From Lichenifustis flavocetrariae (GTDB taxonomy: Bacteria > Pseudomonadota > Alphaproteobacteria > Rhizobiales > Beijerinckiaceae): 64,000 nucleotides of DNA. Positions 25,467 to 34,021 of this stretch are shown here, piece by piece. Below the pieces are notes generated by a model, which saw only the letters and a list, made by a program, of their open reading frames with translations, searched no databases and was not told the DNA's origin. Position numbers and translations under genes: made by a program. Where the stretch lies: contig NZ_JAMOIM010000003.1 in the NCBI RefSeq assembly GCF_026130545.1, positions 1 to 64,000 on the forward strand, in the 5' to 3' direction. Each line of letters starts with the position of its first letter. Positions within the stretch are counted from its first letter, which is position 1.

Positions 25467-25921
25467 AAAACCTCGGGTACTCGGTGTTACCTGTGTCCCT
25501 TAAGCCCAACCCGCATCTTCATAAAGGCGCCGACGTGTCGCATCCTGGTAGCGGATGCGAGCTCTTGACCACGAACCTACACTCCCTGCGCGAGCGAAAG
25601 ATAACGGGATGCAAGGGACCCTGACTGGGTGAGCCCTCGATCGATCACGCGTGTTCGTTCTGGTATCAAGCTGCATTAGGTTCGACTGGGCACCCTTGGC
25701 TGGATACCGGGTTTTGCCCCTTCGCCCTGCTTGCGGCTACGGCATTCACACATCTCAGCGAAACTTCCTAGAATTCCCCTCTCCACAAGGGACCACAAGG
25801 GAGAGGGGAGAAACCGCACCAGGCCTTCAGACTATGTGTGAATCCGATAGCCGCGCGCGGGGCGAAGGGACACGCCACCGGTCGAGCCTCATACATGTTG
25901 GCATAAGCAAGATGGTGACGA
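25467..25921. other. Gene-free interval carrying a large palindrome
   Basis: These 455 bases lie between the first gene of the glycan operon and the end of the olsB gene. They hold the promoter region of the glycan operon and the 152-bp foldback listed separately. I saw no reading frame of note. Confidence 0.5.
25718..25869. repeat. 152-bp imperfect palindromic element
   Basis: Two 36-base arms (25718-25753 and 25834-25869) are inverted copies with 30 of 36 positions matching. They include perfect blocks CCCTTCGCCC and ATTCACACAT. Nested inside is a second perfect inverted repeat, TCCCCTCTCC (25775-25784) and GGAGAGGGGA (25800-25809). The 15-base loop contains a repeated ACAAGGGA. The layout resembles a small non-coding dispersed repeat or MITE. 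It could also fold as a long transcript hairpin ending olsB transcription. Confidence 0.7.
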
Positions 25922-26872
25922 TCAGGCCACCTGAGCCAGCGCAGGGCCGAACTGTGCGAGATAGCGCAGGTTCACGGCGGCGAGCGGCATCACCGTGAAC
26001 AGGTCGGTGGTTCCGAATTGGTGATCGACTGCGGCCTCGGTCGCGAACGTGCTTCCCATGCGCACATAGGCTTTGATCAGCGGTGGCAGGCTCGCGAGCG
26101 CTTGGCGTGGGTCGAAACTGCCCTTGTCCAGCCAATCCATCCGCGCCGCGCGGGCCGGTGTGGCCGCAACCTGCCAATCGGCCGGGCATGCGGCGTGGTG
26201 GAAGATGTAGCTCAACGGCATCGCAAGCATCTCGCTGCGGGTGCCTTTGAGGCTTGAACAGCCGATCAACACATCGGAGCCATGGTGAGCCGCGTAGCGG
26301 CCGATGCCTTGCCACAGCAGGTCGATGACCCGCCGCGACCGGAAATCCGGATGAACGCAGGAGCGGCCGATCTCCAGAAAGCGCTTATCGGCATGCCGCT
26401 CGAACAGCGGTTCGAGCAAGAACTCCGATTCACTGTAGAAGCCATCATGGTCGGCCGCCATGTCGCTTCGCAACAGACGGGTGGTGCCGACGACCTGCTC
26501 CTTGTGAAGCGGCCCCGGTCGCGACGTATCCACCACGAAGAGGTGATCGCAGACGCGGTCGAACGGACATGTGTCGCGCCGGAGCGAGGCCTGGTAGGCG
26601 TTGGGGATCGCATCGCCACGCTGGTAGAAAACGTCGTAGCGCAAGCGCTGCACCTTGCGGATCTGCTTCTTGGTTGTTGCGAGGCGGAGTTCGAGCGGTC
26701 CTGACCGGGCAAGCAGTGGAGGCAAGCCTTCGAGGTCACGAACGACCTTGGGGCCTTTGATCCACAGCCCCCGGCCTGGGACGTGAAGCCGCGGAAGATC
26801 AATGCCACTTTGATGCATGTCGGACTCTGCGTGGAGCGGCAACGCAATAGGCGGATTGCACGAAACCGACAT
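25922..26872 (-). CDS. olsB: Ornithine lipid N-acyltransferase OlsB-like (GNAT)
   Basis: This 316-residue protein resembles L-ornithine N(alpha)-acyltransferase, which makes lyso-ornithine lipid from ornithine and 3-hydroxyacyl-ACP. Typical blocks are RLRYDVFY near residue 76, CDHLFVVD, VGTTRLLR, EIGRSCVHPDFR and IGCSSLKGT. An ATG at 26818 would give a shorter form, and neither start has a strong ribosome site. It is divergent from an olsA-like gene 79 bp away, which supports the call. The product remodels the membrane, classically under phosphate limitation. A phosphate transporter lies just beyond. Confidence 0.88.
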   Translation of the reverse strand: MSVSCNPPIALPLHAESDMHQSGIDLPRLHVPGRGLWIKGPKVVRDLEGLPPLLARSGPLELRLATTKKQIRKVQRLRYDVFYQRGDAIPNAYQASLRRDTCPFDRVCDHLFVVDTSRPGPLHKEQVVGTTRLLRSDMAADHDGFYSESEFLLEPLFERHADKRFLEIGRSCVHPDFRSRRVIDLLWQGIGRYAAHHGSDVLIGCSSLKGTRSEMLAMPLSYIFHHAACPADWQVAATPARAARMDWLDKGSFDPRQALASLPPLIKAYVRMGSTFATEAAVDHQFGTTDLFTVMPLAAVNLRYLAQFGPALAQVA

Positions 26873-26950
26873 GACGTTCAGGCGACGCTTTCGTCACATA
26901 GCTGAAGAACGACATTGCTACATCACGGCCGGCGTCGAACGGGTGGTCGG

Positions 26951-27802
26951 ATGGCTGGTGTCCGGTTGGGACTGATTGCAGTGTGGTTGGTCGCCCTCGC
27001 GCTCGTGACCGGACCGCTGGGCTGGTTCTGCCGGGCGGGATCGCCCGTGATTGAGGGCTTGGCGCGCCGAACCTGCCGGTTTCTCCTCGCGGTATTGCGC
27101 ATCAGAGTGCAGGTTCTAGGTCGACCTGGGCCGGAGCAGACGGCACGCCTTGTCGTGGCCAATCACGTGTCGTGGATCGACATCCTGGTCCTCGGCAGCC
27201 TTGAGCCGCTCTGCTTCCTGGCCAAACGAGAAGTTGGGCTCTGGCCGATCATCGGCACATTCGCGCGTCTGAAAGGAGCCGTCTTTGTCGACCGGACACG
27301 ACGCCGCTCGATCCCGGCCGCCAATGCCGCGATGGCCGACCGCCTGCGCACCGGCCGAAGCGTTGTCCTGTTTCCCGAGGGGACCACGCATGATGGCACG
27401 CAGCGCGGTCGATTCCTGACCTCGCACCTCGCCTGCCTTCGGGACCGCTCTCGCTTGGAGCCAAGCCTGGACGCGTCTGAGGTCCAGGCAGTGGCGCTGG
27501 CCTATTCCGACCCTGTCGCGTCCTGGATTGGTGACGCGAGCCTTCTTCCGCATCTCTGGGCGGTCGCGAGCGGGCGAGGTTTCGCGTGTGCCGTGGTGTT
27601 CGGGGCTCCGATGACGGTTCGGCCCGGCTACGATCGCAAGGCGCTGGGCCGGGATTTGCAATCCCAGATGGAAGTGTTGGTCTCCAGGGGGTCGACCCTC
27701 AACGCCGTCGGCCGAGTTCGCACGGAGCATGAGCCCAGTCCGGCCGAGATCGGCGGTCCGGTCTTCGGGGCCATGAAGACCGAAATTCAGGACAGGATGT
27801 AG
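26951..27802 (+). CDS. olsA: Lyso-ornithine lipid O-acyltransferase / 1-acyl-glycerol-3-phosphate acyltransferase
   Basis: This 283-residue membrane-associated acyltransferase has an N-terminal hydrophobic helix. The PlsC motifs are NHVSWID (HX4D, His and Asp catalytic), KREVGLWPIIG and FPEGTT. I chose the ATG at 26951; the frame runs further up only to a TTG at 26915. It would attach the second acyl chain to lyso-ornithine lipid. The assignment as OlsA rather than PlsC rests on the neighbouring olsB-like gene. Its end overlaps the end of the convergent phosphate transporter gene by 16 bp. Confidence 0.82.
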   Translation: MAGVRLGLIAVWLVALALVTGPLGWFCRAGSPVIEGLARRTCRFLLAVLRIRVQVLGRPGPEQTARLVVANHVSWIDILVLGSLEPLCFLAKREVGLWPIIGTFARLKGAVFVDRTRRRSIPAANAAMADRLRTGRSVVLFPEGTTHDGTQRGRFLTSHLACLRDRSRLEPSLDASEVQAVALAYSDPVASWIGDASLLPHLWAVASGRGFACAVVFGAPMTVRPGYDRKALGRDLQSQMEVLVSRGSTLNAVGRVRTEHEPSPAEIGGPVFGAMKTEIQDRM

Positions 27803-29166
27803 AACAGTCCCGCCGAGAGCGCGACCGTCGCCGGCAGGGTGAGAACCCAGGCGGCCCCGATCTGCCAGAGCGTGGTGCGCTGGATGCCGGCTCCCGACCC
27901 GACCATCGTGCCGGTGATCCCGCCCGTGACGACATGTGTGGTGCTGACCGGAAATCCGGAGAGACCCGCGCCCCCGATGAGGGTCGCGGCCACGAGTTCG
28001 GCGGCCGCGCCCTGCGCCGGCGCCAGATGCTGGTTGCCGAGCCGCTCGCCCAGGGTGGTCACGATCCGCTTGTAGCCGATCATCGTCCCGGCGCCCAGGC
28101 AAAGTGCGCTCAGCACGCGAACCCACCAGGGAGCATATTGCACCGAATGCATGAGATCCTCATGGATCGATTTGGCCTGCTTCTTGTCGTCTTCCGATAT
28201 CCCTTTGGCTTCTTCCACGGTCTTCAGTTCCGACATCACGCGGTTCAGGTCGTTGCGAATGGCCGGGCGCTCGCGATCAGGAATGTCGGACGCCTGCTTG
28301 GTCTGTCCGAAGACTTGGCCGATGTGCTGGGCGGCCGTGACGCCAAGTTCCTTCTGGTCATCGCCGTAGCGACCGATCAGGCCAGCCGCTGTCGCCATAG
28401 CCTGGCCGTCATGAGCCACTTGCTCCGTCGTCATCGTGGTGTTGAGCGCGTAAGTGGCCGGCAGCAGGCCGATGATCGTCAGCATAATCAGGCCGATGCT
28501 TTTCTGGCCATCGTTGGTGCCGTGGGCGAATGAGACGCCTGTGCAGGTGAGGATCAAGATGCCGCGCATCCACCAGACGGGCGGCTTATCTTCCTTGGGG
28601 GGTTCGAACAGGGCCTTGTCGTGAAGAAGGTGTTTGATGAGTTGGAACAGCAGCAGCGCGCCGGCAAAGCCCAGGATGGGCGAGACGAGCAGCGACGCCA
28701 GAACACTCCAGATCTGATGCCAGTCCACTCCCTCATGAAGGCCGCGGCCATGGGTCAGTGCGTTCTCGACCGAGATGCCGACGAGGGCGCCGATCAGAGC
28801 ATGGGAACTCGAATTGGGAAGGCCGAGCCACCACGTGCCGATGTTCCAGAAGAGGGCTGTCAGGAACAGCGCCGCCAGCATGCCGACCGCGATACCCCCG
28901 TTCGGGGGAGACAAGACATCGGCGGGAATCAGTTCGACCAGCGCGTAAGCGACCGCGATGCCACCCAGGATGACACCGAGAAAGTTCATCAAGCCGGACC
29001 AGATCACAGCGGGAATCGGCTTCAAGGAATGAGTGTAGATGACGGTGGCGACGGCATTGGCCGTGTCGTGAAAGCCGTTCGAGAATTCGAACGCGAGAGC
29101 CAGAACCAGGCAGACGACAAGAAACGAGAGGGTCGCCGGGGACCCAGGCGCGAGAAACGCGAGCAT
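27787..29166 (-). CDS. pit: Inorganic phosphate transporter, PiT family
   Basis: This 459-residue inner-membrane H+/phosphate (or metal-phosphate) symporter has duplicated PiT signatures. The first repeat is GFHDTANAVATVIYT near residue 31 and the second is GFPVSTTHVVTGGITG near the C-terminus, with NSSSHALIGALVG and SFAHGTNDGQK in between. A hydrophilic central loop of about 110 residues separates the two membrane halves. The ATG is preceded by CAGGAG. It provides low-affinity phosphate uptake. Confidence 0.95.
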   Translation of the reverse strand: MLAFLAPGSPATLSFLVVCLVLALAFEFSNGFHDTANAVATVIYTHSLKPIPAVIWSGLMNFLGVILGGIAVAYALVELIPADVLSPPNGGIAVGMLAALFLTALFWNIGTWWLGLPNSSSHALIGALVGISVENALTHGRGLHEGVDWHQIWSVLASLLVSPILGFAGALLLFQLIKHLLHDKALFEPPKEDKPPVWWMRGILILTCTGVSFAHGTNDGQKSIGLIMLTIIGLLPATYALNTTMTTEQVAHDGQAMATAAGLIGRYGDDQKELGVTAAQHIGQVFGQTKQASDIPDRERPAIRNDLNRVMSELKTVEEAKGISEDDKKQAKSIHEDLMHSVQYAPWWVRVLSALCLGAGTMIGYKRIVTTLGERLGNQHLAPAQGAAAELVAATLIGGAGLSGFPVSTTHVVTGGITGTMVGSGAGIQRTTLWQIGAAWVLTLPATVALSAGLFYILS

Positions 29167-29221
29167 GCCTACTCCTGCGGGATTTCGAAGGTGCTGCGCG
29201 TAGGAAATCCGGTCGGACGAA

Positions 29222-29260
29222 AGCTGGGCCCCCGCGCCTATGCGGGGCGTGGCCCCAGCT
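29222..29260. terminator. Strong hairpin between phosphoesterase and pit genes
   Basis: AGCTGGG (29222-29228) pairs with CCCAGCT (29254-29260), and inside it CCCCGC (29230-29235) pairs with GCGGGG (29242-29247). It lies between the stop of the phosphoesterase gene (29299) and the start of pit (29166). There is no uridine tract in either direction. It could be a terminator for the upstream gene or a structured pit leader. Confidence 0.4.
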
Positions 29261-29298
29261 CTCGCGGGTCCGGAGAACTCTGGTAGAACGGGTCCGTA

Positions 29299-30978
29299 TC
29301 AGCCCACGATTTCGAGCGCCGTCGTTCCCCTGACAGTGTCGCCGTATTCGGTGAGCGCCGTCACGGTGAGCCGATGTGTTCCGGCCGGCAGCGTGGCAGG
29401 AAGCCGGGCGGTCCAGACATGGGTCGAGGGCTCGGCCTTGATCCAGGGCTTCTTGACGGCCTCGTTGCGATCGAAGACGTCCTCGACAAAGGGGTCAGGT
29501 CGGCGGTTGCGGGTCATGGGGATCGGCTCGCCCGAACCGATCCGCAGCGTCACTTGCGTCTTGGGGCCGCCATCGAACACATTGGCCACCAGCGTGGTCG
29601 AGCCTACCGCCGCTCGCTGGACCGGCGACTGGATCAACTGGCCGAGACGGAAGTCGCGCATGACTTCCTTCACGCCGCCGTGGAAGTGGCTCTCAAACGA
29701 CAGGCGCACCTGACGGGCATTCGGCTCCTTGGCCGGCACGAAGCGCGTCTTATAGCTGTTGCCGTCGACCGACAGGATATGGAACCCGTTCGGCGTCCCG
29801 TCACGGCTGTCCGCGACCGCGACGCCACGATGGTCGTAGGGTCCACTCCACCACGAGCCCGAGACGGCGGTCATCACGTGGTGATGGTGCGGCACAGGCG
29901 ACGGCCAACCATCGGCCTGCGCGAAATAATGATGCTCCGTCGTATGCGTGTGCCCCGACAGGCTGAGCGTGAAACGGCGGCCCTCGAAAAGCTGGAACAG
30001 GTCGGCCCGGTTCGTGAGGTTGTTTTCGGGCGTCGCGTCGAGGTCGTTCTTCAATGGGATATGCAGAACGATCACGATCAGCTTGTCGTCCGAGACGTGG
30101 GCCAGGACGTTGCGCACGAACGTGAGCGTGTCGGGCTCAAGCTTGCCGAAATAGGGCGCCTTGCCCTTGGGACGATCCGGGTCGGGGCCGAGATATTCGA
30201 CATCGTCGAGCATCAGGAACACGGCATCCGCATACGCGAAGGCATGATTGGGCGGCCCGAACACGCGCTTGAAGGTTTCACGCGAATAGCGGCGGCCGGG
30301 CGCTTCGAAGTTGAAATCGTGGTTGCCGCCGACGTTGTACCACGGAATGCCGATCGTCCCGATGATGCGCGTCAGGCGATCGTAGAGGGACAGGTCGTCG
30401 AACATGATGTCGCCGGACGTGAGCCCGAATTTGGCGCTGGTGCCGCTGAGGGCTTCGACGACGTCTTCGCGGATGAAATCGACTTCGGCGTCGGACTCGG
30501 GCTGCGGATCGGTGAACAGCACCACCTCGAAGGCCTTCGGCTCGTCCTGTCGATGCAGTTCGAAATCGATCGAGGACGGCAAGGGCCCCGTCGGGGCGAT
30601 GCCTTCAAAGGTCAGGTTCAGCGACGCGGGCGAGCCTTGCGGTTGATGAATGTAGTAGAAGCGCGGCAGTTGGGTCACGGGATCGACGGGCGTCATGAAC
30701 CCGGCCGGCTTGATCACGAACACGACCGTCTCGTCGCTTACCGGCAGGGTGTAGCGTCCGTCACCATCCGTCACGGTCACATCGCGACCGTTCGACACGA
30801 GAACGCCTGGAACTCCTTTGCGTACGCCGGCCTCGGTCTCGAAGACCAGGCCCGCCGCGACCGTGGGCGCGTCGGCAGCGGCCTGAGCAGCACCTTCCGG
30901 CAGCGCCGCGGCGATGCCACTCGCCGCAGCGGCAAGCAGCATATCTCGTCGTGTCACCTTGACCTGGGTGTCCGGCAT
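29299..30978 (-). CDS. Tat-exported calcineurin-like metallophosphoesterase
   Basis: This 559-residue protein has a twin-arginine signal (TRRDMLLAAAA, arginines 10-11, cleavage near residue 33), so it acts folded in the periplasm. An N-terminal beta-sandwich domain is followed by the metallophosphoesterase core and a C-terminal beta domain. Metal motifs GDIMFDD, GGNHD, LHIPL and GHTHT are present. The first motif reads DPQ rather than the usual DxH. The ATG at 30978 has GGAGCG upstream. Substrate unknown. Its place upstream of pit, on the same strand, suggests release of phosphate from periplasmic esters. Confidence 0.85.
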   Translation of the reverse strand: MPDTQVKVTRRDMLLAAAASGIAAALPEGAAQAAADAPTVAAGLVFETEAGVRKGVPGVLVSNGRDVTVTDGDGRYTLPVSDETVVFVIKPAGFMTPVDPVTQLPRFYYIHQPQGSPASLNLTFEGIAPTGPLPSSIDFELHRQDEPKAFEVVLFTDPQPESDAEVDFIREDVVEALSGTSAKFGLTSGDIMFDDLSLYDRLTRIIGTIGIPWYNVGGNHDFNFEAPGRRYSRETFKRVFGPPNHAFAYADAVFLMLDDVEYLGPDPDRPKGKAPYFGKLEPDTLTFVRNVLAHVSDDKLIVIVLHIPLKNDLDATPENNLTNRADLFQLFEGRRFTLSLSGHTHTTEHHYFAQADGWPSPVPHHHHVMTAVSGSWWSGPYDHRGVAVADSRDGTPNGFHILSVDGNSYKTRFVPAKEPNARQVRLSFESHFHGGVKEVMRDFRLGQLIQSPVQRAAVGSTTLVANVFDGGPKTQVTLRIGSGEPIPMTRNRRPDPFVEDVFDRNEAVKKPWIKAEPSTHVWTARLPATLPAGTHRLTVTALTEYGDTVRGTTALEIVG

Positions 30979-31129
30979 AGCTGCGCTCCGTCGGTGCAAA
31001 TCTGGCCGACGGAATATCCACGCCGTGTGACGGTTGGGTGACCAACGTGTTTCGCCCCCGGCAGCGTCACCTCACACTGCCTGGTTCCCACCGATCCGAA
31101 GGTCGGCTCACACCAGGCACCCGTCGAAG

Positions 31130-32686
31130 TCAGGCGGTCAGAAAATGCGGGCGGGCGGTCGCCGTGTGCTCCTTCAGAACCGCCCCGGTGGCCGGATCGA
31201 TCTCCCGCAGCGACACATCGTAGCTCCAGAGATCGGCGAGGTGCTGCAACACGTCGCGGGTCTCGCGCTCCTGCAGCAGGATGCCGTTCAGCACATTGTG
31301 CTGCAGCATCAGACGCCGATCGCCGCCAAGATCGACATCGACGACCTGGATATCGGGATCGGTCCACGACACGTCGTATTGGCGGCTGAGGGCGCGCCGC
31401 AAGTTGCGGTAGCCCCGCTCATCATGAATGGCCTCAACCCGTAGCGCCTTGGCTTTCTCGCCGTCGTCGACCACCTGGAACAGCTTCCATTGTCGGATCA
31501 GATGCGGACTCAGGAATTGCGACACGAAGCTCTCGTCGCGGTAATTGGCCCAGACATGCGACAAGACGCCGAACGGATCACCGACGCCAGCGATCTCAGG
31601 AAACCACTCGCGGTCCTCATCGGTCGGCTTGGTGGCGATCCGCTCGATATCCTGCATCATGGCGAAGCCAAGCGCATAGGGGTTGATGCCACTGTAGCGC
31701 CGGTCATCATATTCGGGCTGCATCACCACATTGGTGTGCGACTGGAGGAATTCGAGATAGGACCCTTCGTTGATCTGCCCTGTGTCGAACAACCGCCCCA
31801 TGATGCGGTAGTGACAATAGGTGGCGCAGCCCTCGTTCATCAGCTTGGTCTGGCCCTGCGGATAGAAATACTGGGCGATGTGGCGGACGATGCGCAGGAT
31901 TTCGCGTTGCCAAGACGCGAGGCGAGGCGCCGTCTTTTCCAGGAAATAGAGGATATTCTCCTGCGGCAACTCGAGCAGGGCGCGGCGCCGCTCCTCGTCG
32001 CCGCCGCTGACCTTGGCCTTGCCGGTAACCGGCACGGTGCGCCAAAGGTCGTTGTAGATCTTCTCCTGATGGAGCCGCCGGTCGCGTTCGCGCCGGTCCT
32101 CCGACGCGAGGTCGGGCTTGCGCTTGCGGGGATAGCGATGAACGCCATGCGTCATCAGGCTGTGGGCCGCATCAAGGGTGCGTTCGACCGCCAGATGGCC
32201 ATAGCGTTGTTCACATTCGGCGATATAGGTCTTGGCGAAGTCGAGATAGTGCAGGATGCCGTTGGCGTCGGTCCATTGCTTGAAGAGATAATTGTTCTTG
32301 AAGAAGTGGTTGTGCCCGAAGGCCGCATGGGCGATGACGAGCGTCTGCATCGTCACCGTATTCTCTTCCATGATATAGCTGATGCAGGGATCCGAATTGA
32401 TCACGATCTCATAGGCGAGACCGCGCAGGCCCTTGCGATAGCCCATTTCATGATGGGCGAATTGCTTGCCGAAACTCCAATGCTTGTAGAAGAGCGGCAT
32501 CCCGACGGACGAATAGGCGTCGAGCATCTGCTCGGTCGTGATGATTTCGATCTGGTTGGCATAGGTATCGAGTTTGAATTCACCATGTGCGATCACCGCG
32601 ATCGCATCATGGATGCGCTGAATCATCGCGAAGTCCCAGTCGTTGCCCTCGTAGAGCAGCGACGGGCGGGTGATCGTCGTGCTCAT
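31130..32686 (-). CDS. spoVR: SpoVR family protein
   Basis: This 518-residue cytoplasmic protein matches the SpoVR/YcgB family in length and conserved blocks: the N-terminal MLDAYSSVGMPLFYKHWSFGK, then NEGCATYCHYRIM, then NPYALGFAMMQDIERI. The biochemical role is unknown. In many proteobacteria it is co-encoded with a PrkA kinase and a YeaH protein, exactly as here. It is the last gene of the trio. Its start overlaps the end of yeaH by 4 bp. Confidence 0.93.
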   Translation of the reverse strand: MSTTITRPSLLYEGNDWDFAMIQRIHDAIAVIAHGEFKLDTYANQIEIITTEQMLDAYSSVGMPLFYKHWSFGKQFAHHEMGYRKGLRGLAYEIVINSDPCISYIMEENTVTMQTLVIAHAAFGHNHFFKNNYLFKQWTDANGILHYLDFAKTYIAECEQRYGHLAVERTLDAAHSLMTHGVHRYPRKRKPDLASEDRRERDRRLHQEKIYNDLWRTVPVTGKAKVSGGDEERRRALLELPQENILYFLEKTAPRLASWQREILRIVRHIAQYFYPQGQTKLMNEGCATYCHYRIMGRLFDTGQINEGSYLEFLQSHTNVVMQPEYDDRRYSGINPYALGFAMMQDIERIATKPTDEDREWFPEIAGVGDPFGVLSHVWANYRDESFVSQFLSPHLIRQWKLFQVVDDGEKAKALRVEAIHDERGYRNLRRALSRQYDVSWTDPDIQVVDVDLGGDRRLMLQHNVLNGILLQERETRDVLQHLADLWSYDVSLREIDPATGAVLKEHTATARPHFLTA

Positions 32687-33993
32687 GCAGGTTCACCCTG
32701 TGCGCTATGGCCCTTGCGCTCGAAGAGTCGCCGGAACACGGGATAGATTTCGTTGCGGTGGTTCACCTTGCACATGGCGAAGCGTTGCCCACCCTCGGCA
32801 ATGGCCTCATAGGTGCGCCAAAGCTCGGTGGCTCGCGGAATGAACCCCATTTGGGTCGCCTCGGATTCCCGCCCCACTTCGAGATAGGCGAAATACTGGC
32901 AGAGCGGCAGCACGCCTTGCTGCAGCAGCGCGGCAGAGCGCGTCGTGTCACTCGCGGAATTATCGCCGTCCGAGGCCTGGGCCGCGTAGATGTTCCAGTC
33001 TTCCATGGGGAAACGCAGCTTCGCGATGCGGACCATCTCTTCGAGTGCGCTCGACACGACCGTGCCGCCCGTCTCGGCGGAATGGAAGAATGTGTCCTCG
33101 TCGACCTCTTCGGCCTCGTGCGTGTGTCGGATGAAGACGATCTCGACATGGCGGTAGCGGCGCTTCAGGAAGATATAGAGCAGCGCATAGAAGCGCTTCG
33201 CCAGATCCTTCATGTGCTCGGTCATGGAGGCGGACGTGTCCATGAGGCAGAACATGACCGCCTGGGCCACCGGCCGTGGGACCGCCTGAAAGCGGCGAAA
33301 CCGGATGTCGATCGGGTCGATGAACGGCACACGCTTGATGCGGGCCAGAAGATGGCTGAGCGTCGCTCGGAGCTCTTCAAGCCGCGCCGGATCGTCGCCC
33401 TCGGTGGCAAGCGCTTCGATTTCGGCTTCGAGCGCCTGCAGATCCTCGCTCTTCGGGCGGTTCAACGCGACGCGCCGAGACAGGCTGTTCCGCATCGTGC
33501 GTGTCAGCGACAGGTTGGCGGGCGAGCCTGACACCGAATATCCGGCGCGATGCAGGCTCGTGCTTTCCGTACTGGCCAAGGTCTTCTTGGCGAGGTCGGG
33601 AAGCTCCAGGTCGTCGAAAAAGAGGTCGAGGTATTCGTCCTGCGACAGGACGAAGCGGAAATCGTCCTCCCCGTCCCCATCTTCGGCGCCCTCGGCGCCG
33701 CTGCCCCCGCCGCCCTGCTTGTCCTTTGGGATCGTGTCGCCCTGCACGAACTTCTTGTTGCCGGGCAGCAGACCTTCTCGATGTCCCCCGGTCGGGGCGC
33801 GGTGCAGGCGAGGTTCCCGCAGGCTGTCGACCGGGATCTTGATCTCGCCACCCTGGTCGAAATCCTTGATCGAGCGATCCTTGGAATGGTTGCGCACGGC
33901 CTTTTGGGCCAGCGCCTTTGCCCGCCTGAGGAACCGTTGCCGGTTCGCGAGGCTCTTGCCGCCCGAATTCAGGCGTCGGTCGATGATGTTCAT
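32683..33993 (-). CDS. yeaH: YeaH/YhbH family protein (DUF444)
   Basis: This 436-residue protein is of the DUF444 family, a von Willebrand A-like fold. It starts with the typical MNIIDRRLNSGGKSLANRQRFLRRAK. The MIDAS-like metal motif DTSAS appears in FCLMDTSASMTEHMKDLAKRF, preceding HTHEAEEVDEDTFFHSAETGGT. A basic/glycine-rich low-complexity stretch lies near residues 90-110. It sits between prkA (28 bp upstream) and spoVR (4-bp overlap). In enterobacteria the YeaG/YeaH pair is linked to stationary phase and stress, and that role is inferred here. Confidence 0.93.
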   Translation of the reverse strand: MNIIDRRLNSGGKSLANRQRFLRRAKALAQKAVRNHSKDRSIKDFDQGGEIKIPVDSLREPRLHRAPTGGHREGLLPGNKKFVQGDTIPKDKQGGGGSGAEGAEDGDGEDDFRFVLSQDEYLDLFFDDLELPDLAKKTLASTESTSLHRAGYSVSGSPANLSLTRTMRNSLSRRVALNRPKSEDLQALEAEIEALATEGDDPARLEELRATLSHLLARIKRVPFIDPIDIRFRRFQAVPRPVAQAVMFCLMDTSASMTEHMKDLAKRFYALLYIFLKRRYRHVEIVFIRHTHEAEEVDEDTFFHSAETGGTVVSSALEEMVRIAKLRFPMEDWNIYAAQASDGDNSASDTTRSAALLQQGVLPLCQYFAYLEVGRESEATQMGFIPRATELWRTYEAIAEGGQRFAMCKVNHRNEIYPVFRRLFERKGHSAQGEPA

Positions 33994-34021
33994 CGCATCT
34001 CGCTTCCGGAACCGGCGCGGC

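Noticed and set aside
29374-31041. A 555-codon plus-strand frame opposite the metallophosphoesterase
   Set aside because: Shadow of a gene with clear metal motifs and a Tat signal; low-complexity Arg/Gly/His-rich translation.
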